This document shows, one piece after another, positions 23,981 to 32,244 of a stretch of DNA of 51,375 bases (the stretch's first letter is position 1; each line of letters begins with the position of its first letter). Position numbers and translations under genes: made by a program. This DNA comes from Hyphomicrobiales bacterium (lineage in GTDB: Bacteria > Pseudomonadota > Alphaproteobacteria > Rhizobiales > Rhizobiaceae): the NCBI GenBank assembly GCA_900470965.1, contig UCCS01000040.1, forward strand, positions 51,878-103,252, read 5' to 3'. Under the pieces are notes generated by a model. The model saw nothing but the letters and a program-made list of their open reading frames with translations. It was not told the origin of the DNA and did not search any database.

Positions 23981-26051
23981 ACCGTCCTTCACGCCACCAC
24001 ATGGCACCAAAGGCGAGGAGCAGGATTCCGACACCTGCGAAGCCCGCAAAGAGCGGCAAGGTATTGATGCCCTTCAGCACGGTTTCATTGGTCATGCGGA
24101 TCGTCATGCGATCATTGTCGGCCACACGCACCTGGCCGCGCACCGGTAGGATCGGCGGGACGGTAATGGCGCCGGCATTGTTGACGACGCGTGTGACGAG
24201 ACCGCGGCTCTTGTCGGTGATCGGCTTCAGCGCAGCGGTCGTCGAAATCATCGCCTTGAATTCGGGCGCATCGACGGCGCCAACATGTGCGAGCGTCGTC
24301 AGATCGCCGTTGCGGATTTCAAACAGGCCAATTTCGTCCATGCGCTTTTCGGCCTTGTAGAGGCCGGGCTCGGTCTGCGTCAGCGGCAGGTTCTCGGTCC
24401 TGCCCGAGGGGTAGCGGACGACCGCGTCTCCGGGGGCATCGCCAATCGTCTGGCGGGTGATTTCCAGTGTTCGGCCGGAGGTCCGCGCCGTCAGCGCCTC
24501 TTCCTCCAGTGCCGGTTCCTTCATCAACCAGTGGGCGATGCGGCGATAGAGCGAGACGTGCGGGCCGCCGCCCTCGAAGCCGCGCGCCCAGAGCCAGCCC
24601 TGATCGGAAAGCAGCATGGCGACACGGCCCTGGCCGGCGCGGTTGAGCACCAGCAGCGGATGGTTGTCGGCACCGACCATGACGGTCTGGCCCTGCGGCC
24701 GCTCGACATCGACGCTTCGGAACCAGCGGCCCCAATGCGGCGGCTCATCGCCGGAGCCGTCAAGCCCGCGAGTGACGGGATGCTTGCGGCCCTGTTCGGA
24801 AAGACGGGGATAGAAGGCTTGCTCGATCATCCGGCCGGTTGGCTCTGCCGGCAGTACGGAAGCAAGCGGGGTCATGGCGATCGACTCCGGGCTTGCATGC
24901 TCAGGACCGGCGGCGATCAGCAATGCGCCGCCATTTTCCACATATTGCGCGATGTTGTCATAATAGAGCATCGGCAGCACATTGGCGCGATCCTGATAGC
25001 GGTCGAAGATGATCAGGTCGAAATCCTTGATCTTGTCGACGAAGAGCTCTCGGGTCGGGAATGCGATCAGCGACAGCTCGTTGATCGGCGTGCCGTCCTG
25101 CTTTTCCGGCGGGCGCAGGATGGTGAAATGCACGAGATCGACTGACGCGTCGGACTTCAGGAGATTGCGCCAGGCGCGCTCGCCGGCATGCGGTTCGCCC
25201 GAGACGAGAAGGACGCGCAGGTTCTGGCGGATGCCATCGATGATGTGCACGGCACGATTATTGGCATCCGTCACTTCGCCGGGAATACCGGCGACGGAGA
25301 ATTCCAGCACGTTCGGGCCGCCGCGGGTCACCTTGAAGGAGAAGGGTGTATCCTGGCCGGGTGTTGCCTGCAGGGTGGCGATCTCGTCGCCGTTGAGGCG
25401 CACCGTCACATTCGCAGCGCCGCCGGGGCTCGGGCCGTCGTCGAAGACGCGCAGCACGAGCTGCTGCTCCTCGTTGACTATGCCGAAGCGGGGCGCCTTG
25501 ATGACCTCGATGCGGCGATCGAACTCGTTCGGCTTGCCGGTGATGAGACCGTGGATCGGCGCGTCGAAGCCGAGCGCTTGATTGACGCCGGGCACATCAT
25601 GCACCTCGCCATCCGTCAGCATGATCGCGCCGCCGACGCGCGAGGGCGGGACATCGGCGATCGAAGCCGACAGGGCCTCAAAGAGGCGTGTGGAGGGCAC
25701 GTCGGAATTGCGGTCCTCGTTCACGTCGACGAAGCGGGGCTCGATCTGCGGAAAGCGGGCGAGCTGGGTTTTCAAGGATGCCAGCGCATCATCCGTCATC
25801 TTCATGCGGTCAGCCGTCTGCTGGCTCTGGCTGCGGTCGACGATGACGGGGACGATCGTCGAAAGCTGGTCGCGGTCCTCCTGCAGCAGTACCGGATTGG
25901 CAAGTGCTGCCAGTAGCGCCATCGCCGCAAGCGTGCGGATCCATGCGCCGCGTATGCCGCGCCAGATCGCGAATACGGCGATCAGGAGGACGATGCCGGT
26001 CAGTACCGCCAAAAAGGGCCAGGGCAGGAAGGGTGAATAATCGAGCGTCAT
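23979..26051 (-). CDS. Large membrane protein with glutamine-amidotransferase-like domain, moxR operon
   Basis: 690 residues; ATG 26051 lies one base after the stop of the previous gene (TGATATG). Two N-terminal membrane helices (WPFLAVLTGIVLLIAVFAIW; TLAAMALLAALANPVLL) are followed by a von Willebrand A-like region (VPVIVDRSQSQQTADRMK; GGAIMLTDGEV). A central class I amidotransferase-like fold comes next (VLLVSGEPHAGERAWRNLL; IAQYVENGGALLIAAGPEHA), and one C-terminal helix precedes MWWREGR. Most of the protein should face the periplasm. This fits the last gene of alphaproteobacterial moxR-DUF58-DUF4159 clusters. The amidotransferase-like part seems to lack the catalytic Cys and may be a binding domain. 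The biochemical role is unknown. Confidence 0.78.
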   Translation of the reverse strand: MTLDYSPFLPWPFLAVLTGIVLLIAVFAIWRGIRGAWIRTLAAMALLAALANPVLLQEDRDQLSTIVPVIVDRSQSQQTADRMKMTDDALASLKTQLARFPQIEPRFVDVNEDRNSDVPSTRLFEALSASIADVPPSRVGGAIMLTDGEVHDVPGVNQALGFDAPIHGLITGKPNEFDRRIEVIKAPRFGIVNEEQQLVLRVFDDGPSPGGAANVTVRLNGDEIATLQATPGQDTPFSFKVTRGGPNVLEFSVAGIPGEVTDANNRAVHIIDGIRQNLRVLLVSGEPHAGERAWRNLLKSDASVDLVHFTILRPPEKQDGTPINELSLIAFPTRELFVDKIKDFDLIIFDRYQDRANVLPMLYYDNIAQYVENGGALLIAAGPEHASPESIAMTPLASVLPAEPTGRMIEQAFYPRLSEQGRKHPVTRGLDGSGDEPPHWGRWFRSVDVERPQGQTVMVGADNHPLLVLNRAGQGRVAMLLSDQGWLWARGFEGGGPHVSLYRRIAHWLMKEPALEEEALTARTSGRTLEITRQTIGDAPGDAVVRYPSGRTENLPLTQTEPGLYKAEKRMDEIGLFEIRNGDLTTLAHVGAVDAPEFKAMISTTAALKPITDKSRGLVTRVVNNAGAITVPPILPVRGQVRVADNDRMTIRMTNETVLKGINTLPLFAGFAGVGILLLAFGAMWWREGR

Positions 26052-26052
26052 A

Positions 26053-28872
26053 TCACTGCCCCAGCCGTTCGAGCAGGTCGGGCACGTGAACCTGGTCTGT
26101 CTTGTAGTTGCCGGTCAGCATGTACATCATGATGTTGACGCCGGCGCGGAAGGCATATTCGCGCTGCGTCTCATCCGGCGGCACAGTGGGCAGCAGCGGG
26201 GTGTCATTGTCGTCAACGGCCCACGCGCCGGCAAAATCGTTTGCGGTGATCAGGATCGGCGAGACGCCGTCTGCGGCAGCGGCCGGCCTATTGGCGCTGT
26301 TCTGGTTCTGGCCGCCCTGCCGCGCCTCGATCCAGAGCGGGCTGCCGGCGTAGCGGCCGGGGAAGCTGGACAGAAGATAAAAGGACTTGGTCAGCACATG
26401 GTCGTGCGGAACGGGTTCCAGCGGCGGAATATCCAGATTGGCGAGGATCTGCTGCAGGCGCTGGCCGTTGGCGGTCGTGTCGCTACCCCCTTCGAGGGAG
26501 TCGAACTGGTCGCGCGTGTCGAAAAGCACCGTTCCGCCATTGCGCATATAGGCGTCGATACGGCTGATGGCGGCGTTGGACGGCATCGGTGCGGTTGCCG
26601 AAATCGGCCAGTAGATGATCGGGTAGAAGGATAACTCGTCCTTATTTAGGTCAATGCCAACGGGTGGGGACGGCTCCAGCGTGGTGCGGTAGGTCAGGAA
26701 TCTCGTGAGGCCATTGAGCCCCTCTTCGGAAATATTGTCCACATCCTGTTCGCCGGTCACGACATAGGCGAGATGGGTATTGTCGAGCCGCTGCATGATG
26801 ATGTCGTCGCCCGGCTGGGTGTCATTGGCATGCGAGATGTCCGGCTGCAGCATCAGGCCGGCCGCAAGTGCCACGGCGATCGTCGCCGCAGCCCGGGCGC
26901 GCGGCCGCAGGCGGGAGAAGGCGCCGTTCATGAAGAGCACGATCAGGCTATCGGCCAGAAGCAGCAGGAAGGCGATGAAGAAGAGCAAGGGTTTGGCCGA
27001 CCAGCTTTCGCCACCGATAAGGCCGGCGCGCACGACATTGACGCCATCGATGTCGAGCGGTTTCAGCTCGGCATTGTCGGGCAGAACGTTCAGTGCCGTG
27101 AAGCCATCTTCGGAGCCATAGAGGCCGGGTGGATTGTCGAAATTGGCAACGGGTGCTGCCTTAGCATTCGGGATCAGTGGACGGGCATTGCCGGTTTCGG
27201 TGACCAGGATGCCCTTGGCGGTCAGCATGCGGAAGGGCGGCAGAGTTTCGGCAACGCGCGCACTGCCCGATGATTCCGAGGTTACTCCGCCGGAACGGGA
27301 GATCTGGATGAGGTGGCGCAGCATTTCGACGAAGGTGCCAGAAATCGGCAGGTTCGACCAGGTCGCTTCGGCACTCACATGGAAGAGCACGATCTGGCCG
27401 GCATTCATCTTGTTCATGGTCACGAGCGGCGTACCATCGGCAAGGCTTGCCCATGTGCGTTCGGCGAGATCGGGTGTCGGCTCTGCCAGCACCTGGCGGT
27501 TGACCGTCACGTCGGTCGGACGCGGTATGCCGGCAAACGGGCTGAATCCAGGGAATTCGGCGAGCGCTTGCGGCTCGCTCCAGGACAGGCTGCCGCCAAG
27601 CGCACGTTCCCCCTGGCGCAGGGTGACAGGGATCAGCGGATCTTCGGCAGGTGCCGCGGCAAGGCGCGGGCCGGCAAAGCGCAGCAGCATGCCACCGTTC
27701 GATATCCAGCGCTGCAGGGGCGCGTAGGTATCCTCCGGCAGGCGGCCGATATCGGCCATGATGATGATCGAAGGATTATTGGCGAGCAGCTTCGGGATCG
27801 CGACCGAAAGATTGGCATCGGTCGGCCGCACGAGGTCCGCGTAGGGTTCGAGCGCCCGCTGGATGTAGTAGAGCGGGGAGAGCAGCGGCTGGAATTCATC
27901 GCCGCTTTCGCCCGAGAGAAGCACGACCCTGCGGCGCTTGAAGGCATCGTCGAGCAGATGCACCGCGCCTGCGGTGGCGCCGGTATTGATGCTGACGCGG
28001 GCAAAATCGTTGCGCATCTCGAAGGGGGCGGAAATGCCGGCATTGACGGCCGTCTGGCCGGGGGCGAAGTCAGCCCTGCCGGTGGCGATCACGCGGCCCT
28101 GCGCGTCCTGTGCATTGAGCGGGACGGAGGCCGCGCCACTGGCACTGAGGCGGGTCAGTTTGACCGTCATCGCATCGGCCGTATTGGTGGCGCCCGAGAT
28201 TGCTACCGTCTGGGCAGCATCGCCTTCGATCACGCGCAGTTCGGCGGGCCGAAGGTCGGAGAGTTGACGGACGACAGCATCGTTGTCGCTGCTTGCTGCA
28301 CCGTCGGTGAGGAAGGCAAGCGTGCCGGGATGCGTGCCGTTCAGGGCGGCGCGCAGCGCTTCGAAAGCCCGCTGGCGATCCGGCACAAGCGGCTTCGGTT
28401 CCGCGGCGCGGAGCTTTTCGCGGGCGGCAGCCGCAGTGCCGGGTGTCGCGTTATTGGTCGGGTCGGCGGTGAAGGCGATGGAGACGACAGCGCCGGCAGT
28501 TTCGGCATCGTCGATCAGCGCATCGGCCGTCTGGACGCGGCGCTCCCAATCGGGTGCCGAAGCCCAGCTATTGTCGACGAAAAGGACGAGCGGACCACCC
28601 GATGCGAGCGAGCTGGTGCGCGGATTGAAGACCGGATCGGCGATCGCGAAGATGATGGCGGCTGCCAGAAGCATGCGCAGCAGCGTCAGCCACCAAGGGC
28701 TTTTCGCCGGCGTTTCCTCGCGCTTCAGCACAGTCGCGAGGATTTTTAACGGCGGAAAGACTTCCGCCTGCGGGCGCGGCGGGGTGAGCCGCAGCAGCCA
28801 CCAGATGACGGGCAGGGCAATCAGCGCGCCGAGGATAGCGGGATAGGCGAAGGCGAAGGGAAGCGCGCTCAA
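26053..28872 (-). CDS. BatA-like N-terminal / DUF4159 C-terminal membrane protein
   Basis: 939 residues. The start is TTG 28872 with GGAGGACAG upstream; it overlaps the stop of the DUF58 gene as TTGA. The N-terminus (YPAILGALIALPVIWWLLRLTPPRP, then a second helix LLRMLLAAAIIFAIADPVFN) is the BatA-type anchor. A VWA-like domain begins at GGPLVLFVDNSWASAPDWE. A further membrane helix pair is near 640-700, and the last about 220 residues are DUF4159 (HLAYVVTGEQDVDNISEEGL; RNGGTVLFDTRDQFD). The protein probably works as a membrane scaffold with the MoxR ATPase and DUF58 protein. The VWA metal motif DxSxS is altered to DNSWAS. Confidence 0.85.
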   Translation of the reverse strand: MSALPFAFAYPAILGALIALPVIWWLLRLTPPRPQAEVFPPLKILATVLKREETPAKSPWWLTLLRMLLAAAIIFAIADPVFNPRTSSLASGGPLVLFVDNSWASAPDWERRVQTADALIDDAETAGAVVSIAFTADPTNNATPGTAAAAREKLRAAEPKPLVPDRQRAFEALRAALNGTHPGTLAFLTDGAASSDNDAVVRQLSDLRPAELRVIEGDAAQTVAISGATNTADAMTVKLTRLSASGAASVPLNAQDAQGRVIATGRADFAPGQTAVNAGISAPFEMRNDFARVSINTGATAGAVHLLDDAFKRRRVVLLSGESGDEFQPLLSPLYYIQRALEPYADLVRPTDANLSVAIPKLLANNPSIIIMADIGRLPEDTYAPLQRWISNGGMLLRFAGPRLAAAPAEDPLIPVTLRQGERALGGSLSWSEPQALAEFPGFSPFAGIPRPTDVTVNRQVLAEPTPDLAERTWASLADGTPLVTMNKMNAGQIVLFHVSAEATWSNLPISGTFVEMLRHLIQISRSGGVTSESSGSARVAETLPPFRMLTAKGILVTETGNARPLIPNAKAAPVANFDNPPGLYGSEDGFTALNVLPDNAELKPLDIDGVNVVRAGLIGGESWSAKPLLFFIAFLLLLADSLIVLFMNGAFSRLRPRARAAATIAVALAAGLMLQPDISHANDTQPGDDIIMQRLDNTHLAYVVTGEQDVDNISEEGLNGLTRFLTYRTTLEPSPPVGIDLNKDELSFYPIIYWPISATAPMPSNAAISRIDAYMRNGGTVLFDTRDQFDSLEGGSDTTANGQRLQQILANLDIPPLEPVPHDHVLTKSFYLLSSFPGRYAGSPLWIEARQGGQNQNSANRPAAAADGVSPILITANDFAGAWAVDDNDTPLLPTVPPDETQREYAFRAGVNIMMYMLTGNYKTDQVHVPDLLERLGQ

Positions 28873-29789
28873 AACTGTCCTCCATGCGTTGCCTTTGCCG
28901 GCATGCCGGAAAGATACATATGGACGGCAACCAGCGCTTCGGACGCCAGATGATCGGTGCGGTGGCTGACGAAGGTCCAGCCGAGATGGCGCAGCGATTG
29001 GCCGAGATCTTCGCGTCGCGCGAGATAGGCGTTGCGATAGGCCTCCCGCAGGCCCTCCGCCCGCCCGGAGGTCAGCCTGTCGCCGGTCTCGGGATCGGTG
29101 AATTCGGTGCGGCCGTTATAGGGAAAGATTTCCTCGGCCGGGTCGGCGATCTCGACCACGTGGCCACGCAGGCCCCGGCGGGCAAGCGGACCGAGACGAG
29201 CCATGATGGAAGGCGCGTCATCGAGGAAATCGCCGATGAGGATGAGATCGCTCCAACCGCGCACCATCGCGGTTTCGGGCAGGCCGCCAGTCAGCGGCGT
29301 GTGCATCAGGGCGGCTGCCAGCCTTTCGGCTGCATTGCGGGCGGAGACAGGTTCCATCACGCCGGGGCAGCCGATGCGCTCGCCGGAGCGGGCGAGGATC
29401 TCGGCAAGCGCCAGCATGATGACCAGCGCCCGGCTTTCCTTGGAAACGCTGCCATAGGTCGACTTGTACATCATGGAGGCCGACATGTCGGCCCAGAGCC
29501 AGATTGTGTGGGCAGCCTCCCATTCGCGGTCACGCACATAGGTATGGTCGTCGCGGGCGGAGCGGCGCCAATCGATGCGCGACAGGCTTTCACCTTCGCT
29601 ATAGGGGCGGAACTGCCAGAAATTCTCGCCGATACCGCGTTTGCGGCGGCCGTGCCAGCCGGCAATCACGGTGTTGGCAATGCGCTTGGCTTCGACCAGG
29701 CAATCCGGCACGAGGGCAGCCCGCTGCCTTGCGCGGGAAAGGGCATCATTGCCGGGTGTCGGATTGACGATCTGTCCGATGGATGCCAC
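28869..29789 (-). CDS. DUF58 domain-containing protein
   Basis: 306 residues from GTG 29789, 13 bp after the moxR stop. The DUF58 signature is clear: GIGENFWQFRPYSEGESLSRIDWRRSAR followed by YVRDREWEAAHTIWLWADMSASM, where the last part begins a VWA-like fold with DMSAS as the metal-site motif. DUF58 proteins nearly always accompany MoxR ATPases and are thought to be their substrates or adaptors. No membrane segment is visible, so it is cytosolic. The downstream gene starts within its stop codon. Confidence 0.93.
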   Translation of the reverse strand: MASIGQIVNPTPGNDALSRARQRAALVPDCLVEAKRIANTVIAGWHGRRKRGIGENFWQFRPYSEGESLSRIDWRRSARDDHTYVRDREWEAAHTIWLWADMSASMMYKSTYGSVSKESRALVIMLALAEILARSGERIGCPGVMEPVSARNAAERLAAALMHTPLTGGLPETAMVRGWSDLILIGDFLDDAPSIMARLGPLARRGLRGHVVEIADPAEEIFPYNGRTEFTDPETGDRLTSGRAEGLREAYRNAYLARREDLGQSLRHLGWTFVSHRTDHLASEALVAVHMYLSGMPAKATHGGQF

Positions 29790-29802
29790 GCGCAGCGCTT
29801 CC

Positions 29803-30807
29803 TTATCCCTTTGCCTGCTTGACCAGTCCGGCGATCACGTCGCGCACCGACATGCCTTCGGCGCGGGCGGCGAAGGTCAGCGCCATGCGGTGCTCAAGAA
29901 CGGGCTCGGCCAGAGCGTAGATATCGTCGAGCGAGGGCGCCAGACGGCCCTCATAGAGCGCGCGGGCGCGGGCGCAGAGCATCATCGCCTGGCCGGCGCG
30001 CGGGCCAGGCCCCCAGGCCACATGCTTGTCGGTGGAGGCATTGCCCTGGCCTGGACGGGCTGAGCGCACGAGCGAGAGGATGGCATCGACGACGGTATCG
30101 CTGACCGGCATCTGACGTACGAGCGTCTGGATTTCGGACAGGCGTGCCGCATTGATGACCGGTTCGGGTTTGGCTTCGGTGAGACCCGTCGTTTCCAAAA
30201 GGATCTGGCGCTCGGCGGCAAGTTCGGGATAGTGAACATCGACCTGCAGAAGGAAGCGGTCGAGCTGGGCTTCGGGAAGCGGATAGGTGCCTTCCTGCTC
30301 CAGCGGGTTCTGCGTTGCGAGAACGTGGAAGGGTGAGGGCAGGTCATAACGCTGGCCGGCAATGGTGATATGATATTCCTGCATCGCCTGCAGAAGTGCC
30401 GACTGGGTGCGCGGCGAAGCGCGGTTGATTTCGTCGGCCATCAGAAGCTGGGCGAAAACCGGCCCCTTGACGAAACGGAAGGAGCGGCGGCCGCTCTCGT
30501 CCTGGTCCATCACTTCGGAACCCAGGATATCCGAAGGCATCAGGTCGGGCGTGAACTGGATACGGTTTGCGGCAAGGCCGAGGACTTCGCCGAGCGTTGT
30601 CACGAGCCTCGTCTTGGCAAGGCCGGGAACACCGACGAGGAGGGCATGACCACCGGAGAGAACGGCGAGAAGCGTGTTTTCAACCACGCTTTCCTGACCG
30701 AAGATGACCTTGGAAACTTCCGTGCGGATGGCGGCGATATCGGATAGCGCTCTTTCTGCGGCGGCGACAATCGCCTGTTCATCGAGGCTGGCTTCGGTCT
30801 TGATCAT
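29803..30807 (-). CDS. MoxR family AAA+ ATPase
   Basis: 334 residues from ATG 30807; GTG 30813, ATG 30819 and TTG 30825 are other in-frame starts and the choice is uncertain. Walker A is GVPGLAKT, Walker B LLMADEINR, sensor 1 ATQNPLEQEGTYPLPEAQLDRF and the C-terminal lid contains GPGPRAGQAMMLCARARAL. MoxR ATPases act as chaperones that mature or insert metal- or VWA-domain proteins. It is the first gene of a four-gene minus-strand operon with the DUF58, BatA/DUF4159 and membrane-protein genes, which probably form one system at the inner membrane. It is divergent from the DUF1285 operon. Confidence 0.95.
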   Translation of the reverse strand: MIKTEASLDEQAIVAAAERALSDIAAIRTEVSKVIFGQESVVENTLLAVLSGGHALLVGVPGLAKTRLVTTLGEVLGLAANRIQFTPDLMPSDILGSEVMDQDESGRRSFRFVKGPVFAQLLMADEINRASPRTQSALLQAMQEYHITIAGQRYDLPSPFHVLATQNPLEQEGTYPLPEAQLDRFLLQVDVHYPELAAERQILLETTGLTEAKPEPVINAARLSEIQTLVRQMPVSDTVVDAILSLVRSARPGQGNASTDKHVAWGPGPRAGQAMMLCARARALYEGRLAPSLDDIYALAEPVLEHRMALTFAARAEGMSVRDVIAGLVKQAKG

Positions 30808-30973
30808 ACCCACGGGCATCTCCAACGGCTGAAATCATTCGGCTGCGAATCGTCTGACTTTAATAGGCGTGCCTCATACCCGATACAGTTATGAAGATGT
30901 TGCGGGCTGACAAGTTTGTTTCAAATGACTATCTCGTGACTTTATTTTGTTAAGAGCAAACCGGGACAGAAGA

Positions 30974-31597
30974 ATGGCAGCCGAGGAAATGAGGCATACG
31001 GCAGATGCAGCGGGGCTTGCCGCGCTGATTTCGCGCGCTTCCGAGGCGAAATCCGGCAAAAAGCGCGGCTTGCCGCCTGTCGAGAAATGGAATCCGCCCT
31101 TTTGCGGCGATATCGACATGGAAATTCGGGCGGATGGCACATGGTTCTACACGGGCACGCCGATCGGCCGGGCTCCGCTGGTCCAGCTCTTTTCGACCGT
31201 TTTGAGGAAGGACGAAGACGGGAAAACTTATCTCGTAACTCCTGTGGAAAAGGTCGGCATCAGGGTCATTGACGCACCCTTTGTGGCCGTCGAGATGAAT
31301 GCAAGTGAGCGAGATGGCCAGCAGGTTCTGACCTTCCGCACCAATGTCGGCGATGTCATCGAGGCCGGCAAGGATCACCCTCTGCGCTTTCCGGATCATG
31401 GGAAAGACAGTGAACTAAAGCCCTATCTGCATGTGCGGGGCCGGCTTGAAGCATTGGTGTCACGCGCCGTGATGTATGAGCTGGTCGAACTCGGAGAGGT
31501 GGCCGAGGTTGCCGGCCGGGAGATGTTCGTCGTTCGCTCCGGTGGTGAGATTTTTCCGATCATGCCGGCCGATGAACTGGAAGCAGCCTCCCGATGA
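30974..31597 (+). CDS. DUF1285 domain-containing protein
   Basis: 207 residues from ATG 30974 (MAAEEMRHTADA); an upstream start at 30947 is less likely. The DUF1285 pattern is recognisable: PPVEKWNPPFCGDIDMEIRADGTWFYTGTPI, then RAPLVQLFSTVLRKDEDGKTYLVTPVEKVGI and RFPDHGKDSELKPYLHVRGRLEALV. The fold is known structurally as a PH-like pair, but the function is not established. The stop overlaps the next start as ATGA, the first of two such couplings in this three-gene operon. It is divergent from moxR. Confidence 0.9.
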   Translation: MAAEEMRHTADAAGLAALISRASEAKSGKKRGLPPVEKWNPPFCGDIDMEIRADGTWFYTGTPIGRAPLVQLFSTVLRKDEDGKTYLVTPVEKVGIRVIDAPFVAVEMNASERDGQQVLTFRTNVGDVIEAGKDHPLRFPDHGKDSELKPYLHVRGRLEALVSRAVMYELVELGEVAEVAGREMFVVRSGGEIFPIMPADELEAASR

Positions 31598-32244
31598 GTG
31601 AAGCGATCAGCAAGACCTATCCCCCGTTTTCGGCTGCCGAGTTCCGTCGCCGTGCGCTCAACCAGATCGGCGCACCCATCGATCACGCCTGGCGCGACCA
31701 TGGCGACCATGTGCTCAATCCCGATATCGTTGCGCTGGCCGAGACCTTGAAGCTCCGTGATGCGGCCGTGCTGGTGCCCGTCGTCGATGATGGCGAAGAG
31801 GCGAAGGTGATCTTCACCAAGCGGACGTCGACACTGCGCAAGCATTCCGGCCAGATCGCCTTTCCCGGTGGTTCGATCGATCCCGAGGATGTCTCGCCCG
31901 AGATGGCCGCGATCCGCGAAACCGAGGAGGAGATTGGTCTTGGCGGCGGCTTCGTCGAGACGGTCGGCCGGCTGCCGAACTATCTGTCGTCCACCGGGTT
32001 CCGCATCACGCCCGTTCTCGGCGTTGTGCAACGCGGTTTTTCGCTGCAGCTCAATCCGATCGAAGTGGACGACGTTTTCGAGGTGCCGCTTTCCTTCCTG
32101 ATGAATCCTGCCAATCACACACGGGACAAGCGGGTAGTTGATGGTATCGACCGGCATTTCTACCGCATGCCCTATGAAACGCGGATGATCTGGGGCATCA
32201 CCGCCGGCATCGTCCGCACGCTTTATGAAAGGCTTTATGCATGA
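31594..32244 (+). CDS. CoA pyrophosphatase (Nudix hydrolase, NudL/YeaB-like)
   Basis: 216 residues; ATG 31594 sits in ATGA. The Nudix box GGSIDPEDVSPEMAAIRETE followed by EEIGL is complete. The family's extra motif upstream (VIFTKRTSTLRKHSGQIAFPGG, the LLTKRxxxxxxHxGQxxFPGG pattern) identifies CoA pyrophosphatases, which split CoA or oxidised CoA to 3',5'-ADP and phosphopantetheine derivatives. The position between DUF1285 and the CCA-adding gene with four-base overlaps on both sides shows a tight operon. Confidence 0.92.
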   Translation: MSEAISKTYPPFSAAEFRRRALNQIGAPIDHAWRDHGDHVLNPDIVALAETLKLRDAAVLVPVVDDGEEAKVIFTKRTSTLRKHSGQIAFPGGSIDPEDVSPEMAAIRETEEEIGLGGGFVETVGRLPNYLSSTGFRITPVLGVVQRGFSLQLNPIEVDDVFEVPLSFLMNPANHTRDKRVVDGIDRHFYRMPYETRMIWGITAGIVRTLYERLYA

